Translations under genes and position numbers: made by a program
Source: Hydrogenimonas sp. SS33
GTDB lineage: Bacteria; Campylobacterota; Campylobacteria; Campylobacterales; Hydrogenimonadaceae
Direction of reading: 5' to 3'
Assembly: GCF_040436365.1 (NCBI RefSeq)
Contig: NZ_AP026369.1
Coordinates: forward strand, 1,055,501-1,119,500
DNA: 64,000 nucleotides
Shown here: in pieces, positions 1 to 8,948 of the stretch
Position numbering within the stretch: the stretch's first letter is position 1
How the letters are laid out: every line of letters begins with the position of its first letter
Notes under the pieces: generated by a model
What the model saw: the letters and a program-made list of their open reading frames with translations, nothing else
What the model was told of the DNA's origin: nothing
Databases searched by the model: none

Positions 1-353
<353 letters not shown>

Positions 354-364
354 TCACCCTCCTC

Positions 365-634
365 TTATTTCAAAATTCCAAGAATGTCGTCACTGTTAAG
401 AATCAGCAACTCTTTTCCGTCAATGGTGATTTCCGTTCCGCTGTATTTTCCGAAAACGACCTTGTCACCCACTTTGATGTGGCCTTCCTCTTCGACCTCG
501 GGGCCGATTGCGAGGACGGTCGCCTCCTGGGGTTTCTCTTTCGCGTTATCGGGAATGATGATCCCTGAAGCGGTTTTTTGGGGTTCGTCTACACGTTCTA
601 CCAAAACTCGGTTGGCAAGTGGTTGGAAACTCAT
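365..634 (-). CDS. groS: Co-chaperonin GroES (10 kDa)
   Basis: Heptameric lid of the GroEL chamber. The 89-residue product has normal family length, starts [19 protein letters not shown], and carries the mobile-loop segment ([17 protein letters not shown]) and the conserved [15 protein letters not shown] core. It is first in the operon with groEL. A sigma70-type promoter and a CIRCE-like operator sit directly upstream, so HrcA control is likely. Confidence 0.97.
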   Translation of the reverse strand: MSFQPLANRVLVERVDEPQKTASGIIIPDNAKEKPQEATVLAIGPEVEEEGHIKVGDKVVFGKYSGTEITIDGKELLILNSDDILGILK

Positions 635-658
635 GGACGCTCCTTTCTTGGTTTTTGT

Positions 659-685
659 TTGGCATTCACTTTTTTCAAGTGCCGA
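659..685 (-). promoter_or_regulatory. CIRCE-like operator (probable HrcA site)
   Basis: Reading the minus strand, TCGGCACTT, nine bases, then GAATGCCAA. Compared with the CIRCE consensus TTAGCACTC-N9-GAGTGCTAA, 13 of 18 arm positions agree and the 9-base spacer is exact. It starts just downstream of the -10 box, covering the predicted transcription start, the usual place for HrcA repression of groESL. The match is degenerate, so binding is an inference. Confidence 0.6.
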
Positions 686-686
686 A

Positions 687-715
687 ATTTTAACGCAAAA
701 AAATTTTCATGTCAA
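687..715 (-). promoter_or_regulatory. Sigma70-type promoter of groESL
   Basis: On the minus strand a perfect TTGACA (710-715) is followed by exactly 17 bases and TAAAAT (687-692). It is about 52 bases upstream of the groES start and has no competing gene around it. Confidence 0.8.
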
Positions 716-866
716 GAACTTTTTCAGATTTTTTAGTCTACTACTATCAACTTTCCTATTTTTACAAGCTTAACGATTAACATGGCCGCATCTTTTACCT
801 CTCTGTAAACATTGCATGATACAATTTGTGGTTAATAAACAGACCATTCCCTTTCAAAGGATCGCC

Positions 867-2366
867 ATGAAATATGTTGTCTCCATCGTTGTCATTCTGC
901 TGCTCCTTCTGGGTGCGGCCTACGGCCTGCTCTTCACTTCGCCGGGCAACAACATCCTCAAACCGATCATCGAAAAGAAGATCGCCGCCCAGGTGCCGCT
1001 TCCGACGAAGCTCGAAACCTTCCTGCTGCGTCCCGACCGTTTTGACGTCGCCCTTCAAATCGGCAAAGATACCCGCATCAAAGCCAAAGGTACCATGAAC
1101 CTTCTCTCCCGCTCCGTCGATGCCGACTACCTCGTCGACATTCACGAACTGGCCAACCTGCAGAAGCTCATCGGCCGCAAGCTCAACGGGCCGTTCCATA
1201 CAAAAGGAACTATCAAAGGCGACCAGAAACTCCTGCATATCGACGGGGTGAGCGACGTGGCGGGCAGCGCGGCCGACTACCACCTCGCCCTGCGTGACTT
1301 CGAACCCGAAAACCTGAAGGCCAAAGTGGCACATCTTCACATCGACAAGCTGCTCCATATGGTCGACCAGCCTGTCTATGCCCAGGGGCTGGTCGATGTC
1401 ACCGCGGATATTCCGAGCCTCGATATGGACCACCTGAAAGGGGATGTGGTCACCGTCATCTCCAAAGGCCTCGTCCATCCCGCACCCGTGAAAAAGGATT
1501 TCAACCTCTCTATTCCCGCCCATTTCGATTTCCACGGCAATGTCAAAACGCGGCTCGCCGGCACGAAAGCGGTCTCCAACGTCGACTTTGTCACCGCCGT
1601 CGCCTCGCTTAAAAGCAAAAGCCTGGTCTACAATCTCAAAGACGGCTCATTGGGAACCGATTACCGACTTCATGTCCCCAATCTCGACAAGCTCTATTTC
1701 GTCACCAACCAGCATATGAAAGGGAAGATCACCGTCACCGGCGATGTAAAAGTCGCCAAAAACGGGGTGATGGCCACCGCCCACTCCGACACCCTCGGCG
1801 GTGCAGTCGACGCTCTTTTCAAAAACGGCAAGCTCAATGCGACCATCAAAAACATCCAGACCGTCGCCCTGACCGATATGCTGCTCTACCCCCACATTTT
1901 CGACTCGAAAGCCAACATGAAACTGGACTACGATACGGTCAAACAGCTGGGTGAGATGCATGCGGAGCTGCTCAACGGACAGATACTCCCCAACAAGATG
2001 ACCTTTATGCTCCAGCAACTGGCCAACTTCGACATCACCAGAGAGGTTTACGAACGCACGACCCTCGACACCAAAATCGTCAAAAAAGTGCTCCACAGCG
2101 ACCTGCATATGAAAAGCAGACTGACGGAGCTCACTTCCAAAGACGGGCTGATCGACCTCAGCAAAAACTACATCGACACCACCATCAATGTCAAACTGAA
2201 AAAAATGGAGATCCCCGTCACCATCGTAGGCGACCTCAATGCGCCGAAAATCAAGATCGACAAAAACGCCCTTCTCAAAAGCAAAGCGAAAGAGGAGATA
2301 GAAAAGAGATTGCCGGAGAATATCAAAAATTCACCCGCCGGCGGCCTGATCAAAAAATTCTTCTGA
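867..2366 (+). CDS. AsmA-like membrane-anchored periplasmic protein
   Basis: 499 residues. One N-terminal membrane segment (about residues 4-22, VVSIVVILLLLLGAAYGLL) is followed by a long soluble stretch of alternating beta-strand character, the layout of AsmA/DUF748-type inner-membrane proteins linked to envelope lipid transport. There are no catalytic motifs. The start at ATG 867 is chosen over an in-frame upstream start at 816 because AAAGG lies 8 bases ahead and the signal-anchor begins right there. It stands alone between groESL (divergent) and tRNA-Met. Family assignment is by overall architecture, not by a diagnostic motif. Confidence 0.6.
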   Translation: MKYVVSIVVILLLLLGAAYGLLFTSPGNNILKPIIEKKIAAQVPLPTKLETFLLRPDRFDVALQIGKDTRIKAKGTMNLLSRSVDADYLVDIHELANLQKLIGRKLNGPFHTKGTIKGDQKLLHIDGVSDVAGSAADYHLALRDFEPENLKAKVAHLHIDKLLHMVDQPVYAQGLVDVTADIPSLDMDHLKGDVVTVISKGLVHPAPVKKDFNLSIPAHFDFHGNVKTRLAGTKAVSNVDFVTAVASLKSKSLVYNLKDGSLGTDYRLHVPNLDKLYFVTNQHMKGKITVTGDVKVAKNGVMATAHSDTLGGAVDALFKNGKLNATIKNIQTVALTDMLLYPHIFDSKANMKLDYDTVKQLGEMHAELLNGQILPNKMTFMLQQLANFDITREVYERTTLDTKIVKKVLHSDLHMKSRLTELTSKDGLIDLSKNYIDTTINVKLKKMEIPVTIVGDLNAPKIKIDKNALLKSKAKEEIEKRLPENIKNSPAGGLIKKFF

Positions 2367-2370
2367 TTTC

Positions 2371-2399
2371 TTGACAGCCCCTCTGATTTTGGTTAAAAT
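2371..2399 (+). promoter_or_regulatory. Sigma70-type promoter of tRNA-Met
   Basis: Perfect TTGACA (2371-2376), 17-base spacer, TAAAAT (2394-2399). The predicted start is about 14 bases before the tRNA. The -35 box sits directly after the stop codon of the AsmA-like gene. Confidence 0.8.
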
Positions 2400-2419
2400 A
2401 CCGCTCCACAATCAGAGGT

Positions 2420-2496
2420 GGCTGGGTAGCTCAGCTGGTTAGAGCGCTGGTCTCATAAGCCGGAGGTCGGGAGTTCAAGTCTCCCCCCCGCCACCA
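2420..2496 (+). tRNA. tRNA-Met (anticodon CAT), elongator type
   Basis: 77 bases with encoded CCA. D arm GCTC/GAGC, anticodon stem CTGGT/GCCGG with loop CTCATAA (CAT at 2454-2456), variable loop AGGTC, T arm GGGAG-TTCAAGT-CTCCC. The acceptor stem GGCTGGG/CCCCGCC has a T-C mismatch at the fourth pair. Elongator tRNA-Met is favoured over the tRNA-Ile2 (lysidine) type on overall resemblance, and the initiator is excluded by the normal first base pair. Confidence 0.88.
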
Positions 2497-2524
2497 TTTA
2501 CCGCAGAGCCAATCTTAAACTACA

Positions 2525-3643
2525 TCAACTCTTTCGATTTTCTTCTATCAGGTGCTTTTTTCCATGGTATAAAAAATAGCGCACCAGTGCCGCAGGGTAT
2601 TGTGCTTTCGATTGAAGGCCGTAAAACTCTTTCAGCTTCTCGTAACCGTAAATATCGGAAAAATCGGTATAGGCCGCGTAGAATTTATGCAGAGTCGTAT
2701 GCGGAGTCAAAGTTGATTCCCAAAGACATTTTTTCAAATGCAGCGCACCACGCAGATTATTGCACTTCAAAGGGGTTTTCAAGCCAAACAGGCGCTTTCC
2801 GAGATAAAGGTAGTCCCGTAGCTCCCTTTCATGGCCGTACCGGATCGACAACTTCTCAATTTTTTCCCAATCTATTTTTTCCCTGCAGGTATCTGCAATG
2901 ACAACAAAATCATAAAGATATCGAAGTGCAAGTTTCCAGCGACGATGGTTCCGGTCCACTACAGCTGAATGCAGAAAAGCATGATAAAGAAGCCACGTCG
3001 GTTTGAGTACTCTGGTATGGGTAAAACCGTTACGGGAAGTGGAAACAGAGGTGGTTTCATCGTAGGGAATATACTCAATTTCACGATCATAAATGATTCG
3101 GAAATGAGGTTCTACGGCAGCGGGGAACCCCTCTTTCCGTATACGCGGGGAATGATGATGCCATCGTCCCATCTCTCTGCCGAACTCAATGTATCCTTCC
3201 TCTTTCAGCAACCTACGTGCTTCATCAAATCTTGGTTCCCCGATCATGATATCGAGGTCATTCATAACACGCATACCGATGTCCGGATAAAGCTCCTCAA
3301 GCAAAACCGCGCCCCCCTTGAGAACCAGAGGAAAAATCTCTTTTCGGCCCAGAATCGAATCGATATCGCCTATTTGCTCCACTATCCCAAGGTTACGTTT
3401 TCGGTTGTTTCGATAAACCGCTTCCAAAAATCCCTGAAGTTCTTCGTCGGCAAGCAGCTTTGTCAAACCGTTTGCCTCTATTTTCGCATACAGAGCCGGT
3501 GTCAGCAAATGTTCATTGGAGACTGCAAGAAGCTTCATCCAATCGACATTTTCGTTTTTCAACTCATTGATGATGAATTCTTTGGATTTCTCATCCAAAG
3601 AGAGGAAAGCACAGAGTTGAAGAATCTCTTTTCTTCTATCCAT
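2525..3643 (-). CDS. Nucleotidyltransferase family protein (PF14907-like)
   Basis: About 372 residues. The core (roughly residues 100-135) reads LKGGAVLLEELYPD...RVMNDLDIMIG, matching the uncharacterised nucleotidyltransferase family in which a KG.A...YP motif precedes R..DLD metal-binding aspartates. Such proteins recur in peptide- and glycan-modification clusters. The start is set at ATG 3643, overlapping the stop of the kinase gene (8 bases); an in-frame ATG at 3676 would overlap it more deeply. Third gene of a secreted protein-kinase-nucleotidyltransferase set. DNA here is AT-richer than the housekeeping blocks, suggesting acquisition. The substrate is unknown. Confidence 0.72.
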   Translation of the reverse strand: MDRRKEILQLCAFLSLDEKSKEFIINELKNENVDWMKLLAVSNEHLLTPALYAKIEANGLTKLLADEELQGFLEAVYRNNRKRNLGIVEQIGDIDSILGRKEIFPLVLKGGAVLLEELYPDIGMRVMNDLDIMIGEPRFDEARRLLKEEGYIEFGREMGRWHHHSPRIRKEGFPAAVEPHFRIIYDREIEYIPYDETTSVSTSRNGFTHTRVLKPTWLLYHAFLHSAVVDRNHRRWKLALRYLYDFVVIADTCREKIDWEKIEKLSIRYGHERELRDYLYLGKRLFGLKTPLKCNNLRGALHLKKCLWESTLTPHTTLHKFYAAYTDFSDIYGYEKLKEFYGLQSKAQYPAALVRYFLYHGKKHLIEENRKS

Positions 3644-4733
3644 CCAGCAATGCATCCACTTTTGCGACAGCCTCATCCAAAGAGCCGTATTCCATGAGAT
3701 AGGCGGGTCTGTTAATTACTTTTTTCAGAACGGCATGAAAAGTTTCTGAAGTCAACGGCTTTTCCAACTGATACCCCGCTTCCTTGATACGATGCAGCGC
3801 TTCACACTGGGAAAGTTTCTTTATCACCGTTGTATTTCCCTCAATATATTTCGGAAAGAGCAATATGGCGGCTTCCCCCTCCTCTTTGGCGGGGTTTTTG
3901 GGAGGAATCATTTTGACTTTCTGGCCGTCGAAGCGAAGATATTCCGCCGAATGCCTCAATGATGCGTATCGATTCTCCAGCACGCTCCAGCTACCTTCTT
4001 TTATATTCATGCAAAAAGGCAGCGGCACGATCTTACCGTCGTAATCGAGCCGTGTTATCTCGTCAGAATAGAGACTGAATCCTGCATCTGCGAGTGCCGC
4101 CGTCAATGTTGATTTACCCGACCCGCTCTGTGCCGGCATGACAACACAACGACCTTTTTTGCCTACCGTTCCCGCATGCAGTGCGATCAAATAGGGGGTT
4201 GACTGATAGGATGCGATGATCATGTTTTCCTGCAAAACCAGCGGTAACGTCTCCGCTTTGACAGGATAGGCAACCTTCTTGCCGTTGAAAAGAATCTGCC
4301 ACAATCCTTCCGAAGTATCTTCAAAGTCGACATTGATTGTTCTTTCCGGAAAATACGAAGTTGAAAAATGAGAAAATATCGGATGAATGAGAGTATAGAG
4401 AGATCTGTCAGGGTAATGAACCGAAAAATTCAGAGGAAGCGGAGATACACTGTAAGTGATTCTCGTTTTTGTGTCTTTTGTGAAAAATCCAGTATCGAGA
4501 GGCTGTTCATAATCTTCGTCATCGGCAGAAACATTCCGGGACAGGAGTATGTCGACCAATGTATCTATATCGTTGACGGGAACATCCGGGAAAAGGTCCG
4601 GTAACCGTTCCTTTTTTATCCCCTGCGATAATTTTTCGTCGATCTGAAGCAGTAAAGCGGCCGCCTCTTTTTCGAAACCGAAAACATGACCGCTTTGTTT
4701 ATACAGAAAAAGTGAATCTTCTCCAAGGAACAA
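3636..4733 (-). CDS. HPr kinase-like protein with PqqD-like N-terminal region
   Basis: 365 residues. The first ~70 residues (LFLYKQSGHVFGFEKEAAAL then helices) resemble PqqD-type peptide-recognition domains. The C-terminal half is an HprK-type P-loop domain: LIALHAGTV, Walker A AQSGSGKST at 201-209, SDE at 223-225, then VPLPFCMNIKEGSW. True HPr kinases have different flanking motifs, and no HPr gene is nearby. Related HprK-like proteins phosphorylate ribosomal peptides in lasso-peptide clusters. The start is TTG at 4733, with GAGG 8 bases upstream; no ATG or GTG is available. It follows the small secreted protein by 29 bases and overlaps the nucleotidyltransferase. Confidence 0.75.
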   Translation of the reverse strand: MFLGEDSLFLYKQSGHVFGFEKEAAALLLQIDEKLSQGIKKERLPDLFPDVPVNDIDTLVDILLSRNVSADDEDYEQPLDTGFFTKDTKTRITYSVSPLPLNFSVHYPDRSLYTLIHPIFSHFSTSYFPERTINVDFEDTSEGLWQILFNGKKVAYPVKAETLPLVLQENMIIASYQSTPYLIALHAGTVGKKGRCVVMPAQSGSGKSTLTAALADAGFSLYSDEITRLDYDGKIVPLPFCMNIKEGSWSVLENRYASLRHSAEYLRFDGQKVKMIPPKNPAKEEGEAAILLFPKYIEGNTTVIKKLSQCEALHRIKEAGYQLEKPLTSETFHAVLKKVINRPAYLMEYGSLDEAVAKVDALLDG

Positions 4734-4762
4734 GGCATTTGCCTCATCCTTCCTGAGAAGTG

Positions 4763-5182
4763 TCAGGAAATCACTCCGATCTCTTTGAACACATCGTAGA
4801 TAGGCCAGTTCTTCAAATGTTTTTTAACATAATCCACAGTCAACTTGTCTGTCACAAGCTGATTGTTCTTGAAAATCTTGACTTTTTGATGATTTTCAAT
4901 TTCTATATGGATATGCCCATAATATTGGGTTTCCACTTCTATATGGCAGTTACCGTTCGGAGTTCCGTCCGCCACATAGGAGCCCAGTTTCGTTGCACCC
5001 CAATAGACGGTACCGTCTGCATGACAAGTCGAACCGGATGCCTGGGCGCGGGAAGCACCGGGTCCCATGAGCAGGTACATACCTACCGGTGCGGTCGCGG
5101 CATATTTCCCGAATTTTTTCATGAACTCACGTTTTGTTTCATCGACCTCTTGAGACTCCACCATCTCAGTTTCTGTCGTCAT
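4763..5182 (-). CDS. Small exported protein with Tat-like leader, unknown function
   Basis: 139 residues. An acidic N-terminus is followed by TKREFMKKFGKYAATAPVGM, like a twin-arginine signal with KR in place of RR, a weakly hydrophobic stretch, and a plausible cleavage after SRAQA near residue 48. The mature part (~90 residues) has two cysteines (STCHADG, NGNCHIEV) and an HIHIEIENHQKVKIF strand region. AGGAAAGG precedes the ATG. It heads a likely operon with the HprK-like kinase and the nucleotidyltransferase, so it may be their substrate; that is inference from position only. No family recognised. Confidence 0.7.
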   Translation of the reverse strand: MTTETEMVESQEVDETKREFMKKFGKYAATAPVGMYLLMGPGASRAQASGSTCHADGTVYWGATKLGSYVADGTPNGNCHIEVETQYYGHIHIEIENHQKVKIFKNNQLVTDKLTVDYVKKHLKNWPIYDVFKEIGVIS

Positions 5183-5286
5183 GGTATATCCTTTCCTGTT
5201 TCGTTAACAGCATTAAACCACAGATATTTTGAAAGTATACTTAATGTAAACAATTTTATTAACCATTGTGAATGATATATTTCACG

Positions 5287-6534
5287 TCAGTAACGAACAA
5301 AATCTCCCATCGGGATATAGTTTCCGTCCAGATGGCACGTGCGCGAAATCCAGCCGTACTCGGTATCCAGTTCGTAAAATTTGTGGTCGCAGTTCGCTAC
5401 GCTGTAGAAGTACCTGCCTGAATCGTCGAAATGGGAAGTGTGGGATTGGGCATTTTTTCCTGCTTCCCGCTCCTCGTCCGTCAGAGGTTTGGCGACTTCG
5501 ACATTTTCGATCACCTGCGGGTGTGTGGGGTCCTTTATATCGACGATGGTGACGAAAGTATCCTTGTGATTGGTGACGACGGCGATCTTTTTCTTGGGAG
5601 AGAAGGTGATGTGGCCCCCTCCCAGCCCTGCGGGAAATTCCGCCACTTTCTCCATCGTCTCTTTGTCAACGACATAGACCTTTTTGTTGTAGGTCGGAAG
5701 GAAGAGGTAGCGGTCCGCATAAAATCCTGCATGGTGGGCACCGCCGGAAGCGTGGTCAGCATGAAATATCTTAACAATCTGCATTCCGTTTTGCGCATCG
5801 ATGCGGAGTTTCATGATTCCCGCTGCCGGTATGGCACTGTCGTTGGCATCTTTCGGGCCTTCCAATACGACATAGTAGTCGCCGTTACCGTTCACATCGT
5901 ATTCGCTCTTTAGTGTCAGGACATGGTGGGCCGTCGTTTCGGTGTCGATACTGTTTAACGGCGTCTCGTCATCTTTGTCGAAAAGAAAGATCTTCCTATG
6001 GACCCGGTCGAGCAGCAGGAACCGGTGCCCGTCCGCCAGCCAGAAGGGGTGGCCTGTCGCGTTACCGCCGCCGAAATAGTGTAACTTGTCGACGCCTTCA
6101 TCAGTATCTATGCCGTAATATCGTCTGACCTTGTGGTCCCGTTTGCCTATGGTCACCGCCATCGGCTTGCTCTTTCCCGAAACCAGGACAAGGTCCAGGC
6201 CCGGAAGGGTCGCGGTGGAGCGGGGCTTGAAACGCAAAGGGATGACATCGACCACTTTGTTCGTTCTGAAGTTGATAACGGCGATCGATTCACCCCGCCT
6301 CGTCAGGGCAAAAGCTTCGGTTTTGGAATCGCACTCCACCCCATAGGGCCCCTGCGCCGGGCTGACATCCAAGGTCGCCACATCCTTCATCTCCCTCGTA
6401 TCGATTTTGAATACCTTCGTGGAACTGTAGTCACCGTAGAGCGCATAGAGCCGCGGGCCTTCCGTCTTGTCGTCGTTACATCCGCTCAACAAAAGAACGA
6501 CCGCCAAGGAACCCAGCAAATATTTCAGTTTCAT
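5287..6534 (-). CDS. Beta-propeller lipoprotein rich in histidine
   Basis: 415 residues. Signal peptide with lipobox LLSGC (Cys 19), so an exported lipoprotein. The rest shows repeated ~45-residue units typical of YVTN/NHL propellers (for example KVYVVDKETMEKVAEFPAG, FVTIVDIKDPTHP). Histidines recur at similar positions in successive units: GHPFW, TAHHV, GGAHHAG, GGGHITF, TNHKD, SHTSHF, NCDHKF. A ring of histidines near a propeller axis can bind metal, but no known metalloenzyme family is recognised. It lies 104 bases upstream of the small exported protein on the same strand. Confidence 0.7.
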   Translation of the reverse strand: MKLKYLLGSLAVVLLLSGCNDDKTEGPRLYALYGDYSSTKVFKIDTREMKDVATLDVSPAQGPYGVECDSKTEAFALTRRGESIAVINFRTNKVVDVIPLRFKPRSTATLPGLDLVLVSGKSKPMAVTIGKRDHKVRRYYGIDTDEGVDKLHYFGGGNATGHPFWLADGHRFLLLDRVHRKIFLFDKDDETPLNSIDTETTAHHVLTLKSEYDVNGNGDYYVVLEGPKDANDSAIPAAGIMKLRIDAQNGMQIVKIFHADHASGGAHHAGFYADRYLFLPTYNKKVYVVDKETMEKVAEFPAGLGGGHITFSPKKKIAVVTNHKDTFVTIVDIKDPTHPQVIENVEVAKPLTDEEREAGKNAQSHTSHFDDSGRYFYSVANCDHKFYELDTEYGWISRTCHLDGNYIPMGDFVRY

Positions 6535-6671
6535 CTACGATCCTTTCGAGTGCCGTTTATATTGCTTTCGAAATAGAGTATCGGTTATATTATAGAAGGG
6601 ATAAAGACCATAATAAGATCGTTAACCATATGTTTGCGATGATTAAAGAAGAGGCGGGGCAGCATCCCCTC

Positions 6672-7439
6672 TCAGGAGAGGGGCTGGAAAAGGGTTCCCC
6701 CTTCGTGCCGCTCCTCTATGAGAAAAGCGTAGGCGTCTTTCAGGTCGAAACCGCTGGCGAGGAACATGCTTCTGCCCCGTTTCAACAGAAAGTCGGCGGC
6801 TTTGAGTTTGGTGACGATGCCGCCCGTGGCGAAGGTGCCGTTGGGGGTGCATTCGGCTTCCAGCGCCTGGGGTGGAACGGCGTGGACCACTTTCTGCGGT
6901 TTGGCATCGTCGAAGCGGTGGGGGTCTTTGTCGTAGTAGCTGTCGATGTCGGAAAGGATCGCCAGCAGGTCGGCGTCGAAGTAGTAGGCGACATGGGCGG
7001 AGAGCTGGTCGTTGTCGCCGAAAACCAGCTCTTCGGTGGCGGTCACGTCGTTTTCGTTGATGATGGGTACGACATTCTGCGCCAGCAGGGTCTCGACGGC
7101 GCACTTGGCGTGGTGGGTACGGCGGCGGGAGTCGAAGTCGTCCGCCGTCAGCAGGATCTGGGAGACGATGATGCCGAATTTCTCGAACTTCTTCTGGTAC
7201 ATAGAGATGAGCTTGGGCTGGCCGATGGAGGCGAGGGCCTGGCGGTTCGCCAGCTCCTTCTTGTCCAGGCGGCAGAGGGTATACCCGGCGGCGACGGCGC
7301 CGGAGCTGACCAAAATCACCTCCGTCCCCTTCTCCTTGATCCTGGCGATCAGCTCCACCAGCGCCGCCATCCGCTCCCTGGCCACCCTGTTTCGCTCCGT
7401 CAAAACGGCGCTGCCGACTTTGATGACCAGCCGTTTCAC
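6672..7439 (-). CDS. proB: Glutamate 5-kinase, short form without PUA domain
   Basis: First step of proline synthesis: ATP-dependent phosphorylation of glutamate. 255 residues starting [15 protein letters not shown]; amino-acid-kinase motifs include [19 protein letters not shown] and FGDNDQLSA, plus the C-terminal [11 protein letters not shown]. The length matches the PUA-less form known in Campylobacter relatives (E. coli ProB is 367). It overlaps obg by 4 bases, so the two are translationally coupled. Confidence 0.95.
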   Translation of the reverse strand: MKRLVIKVGSAVLTERNRVARERMAALVELIARIKEKGTEVILVSSGAVAAGYTLCRLDKKELANRQALASIGQPKLISMYQKKFEKFGIIVSQILLTADDFDSRRRTHHAKCAVETLLAQNVVPIINENDVTATEELVFGDNDQLSAHVAYYFDADLLAILSDIDSYYDKDPHRFDDAKPQKVVHAVPPQALEAECTPNGTFATGGIVTKLKAADFLLKRGRSMFLASGFDLKDAYAFLIEERHEGGTLFQPLS

Positions 7440-8512
7440 TGCCGCTTCTCCAGTACGTCGGCCAGAGCGAAGACGAGAGGCTGCACGTTGATGCGCGCGA
7501 CGGCGGAGATGGGCATGACGAAGTGGGGGTTGCTCTTTTCCGCGCTGCCGTAGGAGATGACACTTTCATCGACCCCGTATTTTCGCAGCTCCTCGTTGGG
7601 GGCCAGATCCAGAGATTTGAGAAGGGCCCAGATTTTTTCGTTGACCGCCTCCTTCTCCAGGGCGTCGATTCGGGTGACGGCGATGGCGAAGGGGCGTGTG
7701 GAGAGCTCCCGGCTGTAACGCTTCACCTCTTCTCGCAATGCAGAGAACTGCTCCGTCACATCCCGGTAATTGGCCGCATCTATCATGTACAGAAGCGTCT
7801 TGGTCCGTTCGATGTGCCGCAGAAATTCGATCCCCAGCCCCCGGCCGTCGCTGGCCCCTTCGATAATGCCGGGAATGTCCGCCATGACGAAGGAGCGGTA
7901 CTCGTCGATGGCAACGACCCCAAGTTTGGGGGTGAGAGTCGTGAACTCATAGTTCGCCACTTCGGGATGGGCGTTGGAGACGGTGGAGATGAGGGTCGAC
8001 TTGCCCACGTTGGGAAAGCCCACCAGCCCCACGTCGGCGATGAGTTTGAGCTCCAGCCGCACCTCTCTCTCCTCACCCGGCTTTCCGGGCTGGGCGTAGG
8101 TGGGGCGCTGGTTGGTGGCCGACTTGAAGTGGACGTTGCCCAGCCCCCCTTTGCCCCCCTCGAGGAACTTCACCTTCTGGCCGTCCTCCGTCAGGTCCAG
8201 CAGCAGTTCTCCCGTCTCCTTGTCGATCACCTGGGTCCCGGGGGGGACTTTGACATAGAGGGATTCCCCCGTCTTGCCCGCGCACTTTCTGGGCATGCCG
8301 GGACGGCCGTTCTTGGCTTTGAGATGGGTTTTTCCCTTGAAATGCGAAAGCGTGTCGGTATTCTTGTCCACCACGAACCAGACGTCGCCGCCCCGTCCGC
8401 CGTCGCCGCCGTCCGGCCCGCCTTTGGCGACGAACTTCTCACGACGGAAAGAGGAGCACCCCTGGCCGCCTTTGCCGGAACTGAGTTTCAGTTCTACTCT
8501 ATCTACGAACAT
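7436..8512 (-). CDS. obg: GTPase Obg (CgtA), ribosome assembly
   Basis: 358 residues. Glycine-rich Obg fold at residues 1-157, then the G domain: G1 GFPNVGKS at 165-172, TT at 191-192 (G2), DIPG at 212-215 (G3). The G4 position reads TRID rather than the classical NKxD, and no OCT domain follows. It acts in 50S maturation and stress control. The start ATG 8512 has AAGGC upstream. Order rplU-rpmA-obg-proB is typical of the phylum; obg has its own promoter. Confidence 0.95.
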   Translation of the reverse strand: MFVDRVELKLSSGKGGQGCSSFRREKFVAKGGPDGGDGGRGGDVWFVVDKNTDTLSHFKGKTHLKAKNGRPGMPRKCAGKTGESLYVKVPPGTQVIDKETGELLLDLTEDGQKVKFLEGGKGGLGNVHFKSATNQRPTYAQPGKPGEEREVRLELKLIADVGLVGFPNVGKSTLISTVSNAHPEVANYEFTTLTPKLGVVAIDEYRSFVMADIPGIIEGASDGRGLGIEFLRHIERTKTLLYMIDAANYRDVTEQFSALREEVKRYSRELSTRPFAIAVTRIDALEKEAVNEKIWALLKSLDLAPNEELRKYGVDESVISYGSAEKSNPHFVMPISAVARINVQPLVFALADVLEKRQ

Positions 8513-8550
8513 ATTGATTGCCTTGAATGATATAAAGATTTTCTGTTTTA

Positions 8551-8581
8551 AACTGATGTTGCGCAGTATATAGCATCAGTT
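8551..8581 (-). promoter_or_regulatory. Inverted repeat in the obg leader
   Basis: AACTGATG (8551-8558) and CATCAGTT (8574-8581) are perfect 8-base complements separated by 15 bases. They lie near the 5' end of the transcript predicted from the obg promoter. They could form a leader hairpin or an operator. Confidence 0.4.
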
Positions 8582-8594
8582 AAATTTTTGTTTT

Positions 8595-8623
8595 AAAATA
8601 GCAGATTGGCGACGATTTGTCAA
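8595..8623 (-). promoter_or_regulatory. Sigma70-type promoter of obg-proB
   Basis: Minus strand: perfect TTGACA (8618-8623), 17-base spacer, TATTTT (8595-8600). About 83 bases upstream of the obg start, separating obg-proB from the ribosomal protein genes. Confidence 0.65.
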
Positions 8624-8664
8624 AGAAAAAGGAGGGTGACCGGCGGCGGAAGCTGCCGGCCGGT
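8624..8664 (-). terminator. Probable terminator after rplU-rpmA
   Basis: Minus strand hairpin ACCGGC...GCCGGT with an inner GGC/GCC pair (8639-8664), followed after a short gap by CCTTTTTCTTT. It sits just downstream of the rpmA stop. The U tract is a few bases away from the stem, so strength is uncertain. Confidence 0.45.
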
Positions 8665-8673
8665 GCGGGAAAA

Positions 8674-8928
8674 TCAGGCGGGGTAGACGGAAACTTTTTT
8701 GCGATGCTTGTCTTTGCGCTCGTAGCGGACTACGCCGTCGATGAGTGCGAAGAGCGTATGGTCTTTGCCCATGCCGACATTGTTGCCGGGATGGATTTTC
8801 GTACCGCGCTGGCGGTAGATGATGTTCCCGGCTACGACCTTCTCGCCGCCGATCTTTTTGACGCCTAACCGGCGACCCGCGGAATCACGGTTATTCTGGG
8901 TTGAACCTTGACCTTTCTTATGAGCCAT
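8674..8928 (-). CDS. rpmA: 50S ribosomal protein L27
   Basis: 84 residues: [20 protein letters not shown] and [21 protein letters not shown] are diagnostic. It is located at the peptidyl-transferase centre of the 50S subunit. AAGGAGATAGAAG lies ahead of the ATG. 20 bases downstream of rplU. Confidence 0.97.
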   Translation of the reverse strand: MAHKKGQGSTQNNRDSAGRRLGVKKIGGEKVVAGNIIYRQRGTKIHPGNNVGMGKDHTLFALIDGVVRYERKDKHRKKVSVYPA

Positions 8929-8948
8929 CTTCTATCTCCTTGAAATGG

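Noticed and set aside
3636-4733. Kinase as genuine HPr kinase of a PTS
   Set aside because: PqqD-like front half, no HPr or EI gene nearby, and motifs around Walker A differ from HprK/P.
5287-6534. Propeller lipoprotein as nitrous oxide reductase
   Set aside because: No cupredoxin domain with a CuA site, wrong length, lipoprotein signal instead of a Tat signal, and no nos genes nearby.
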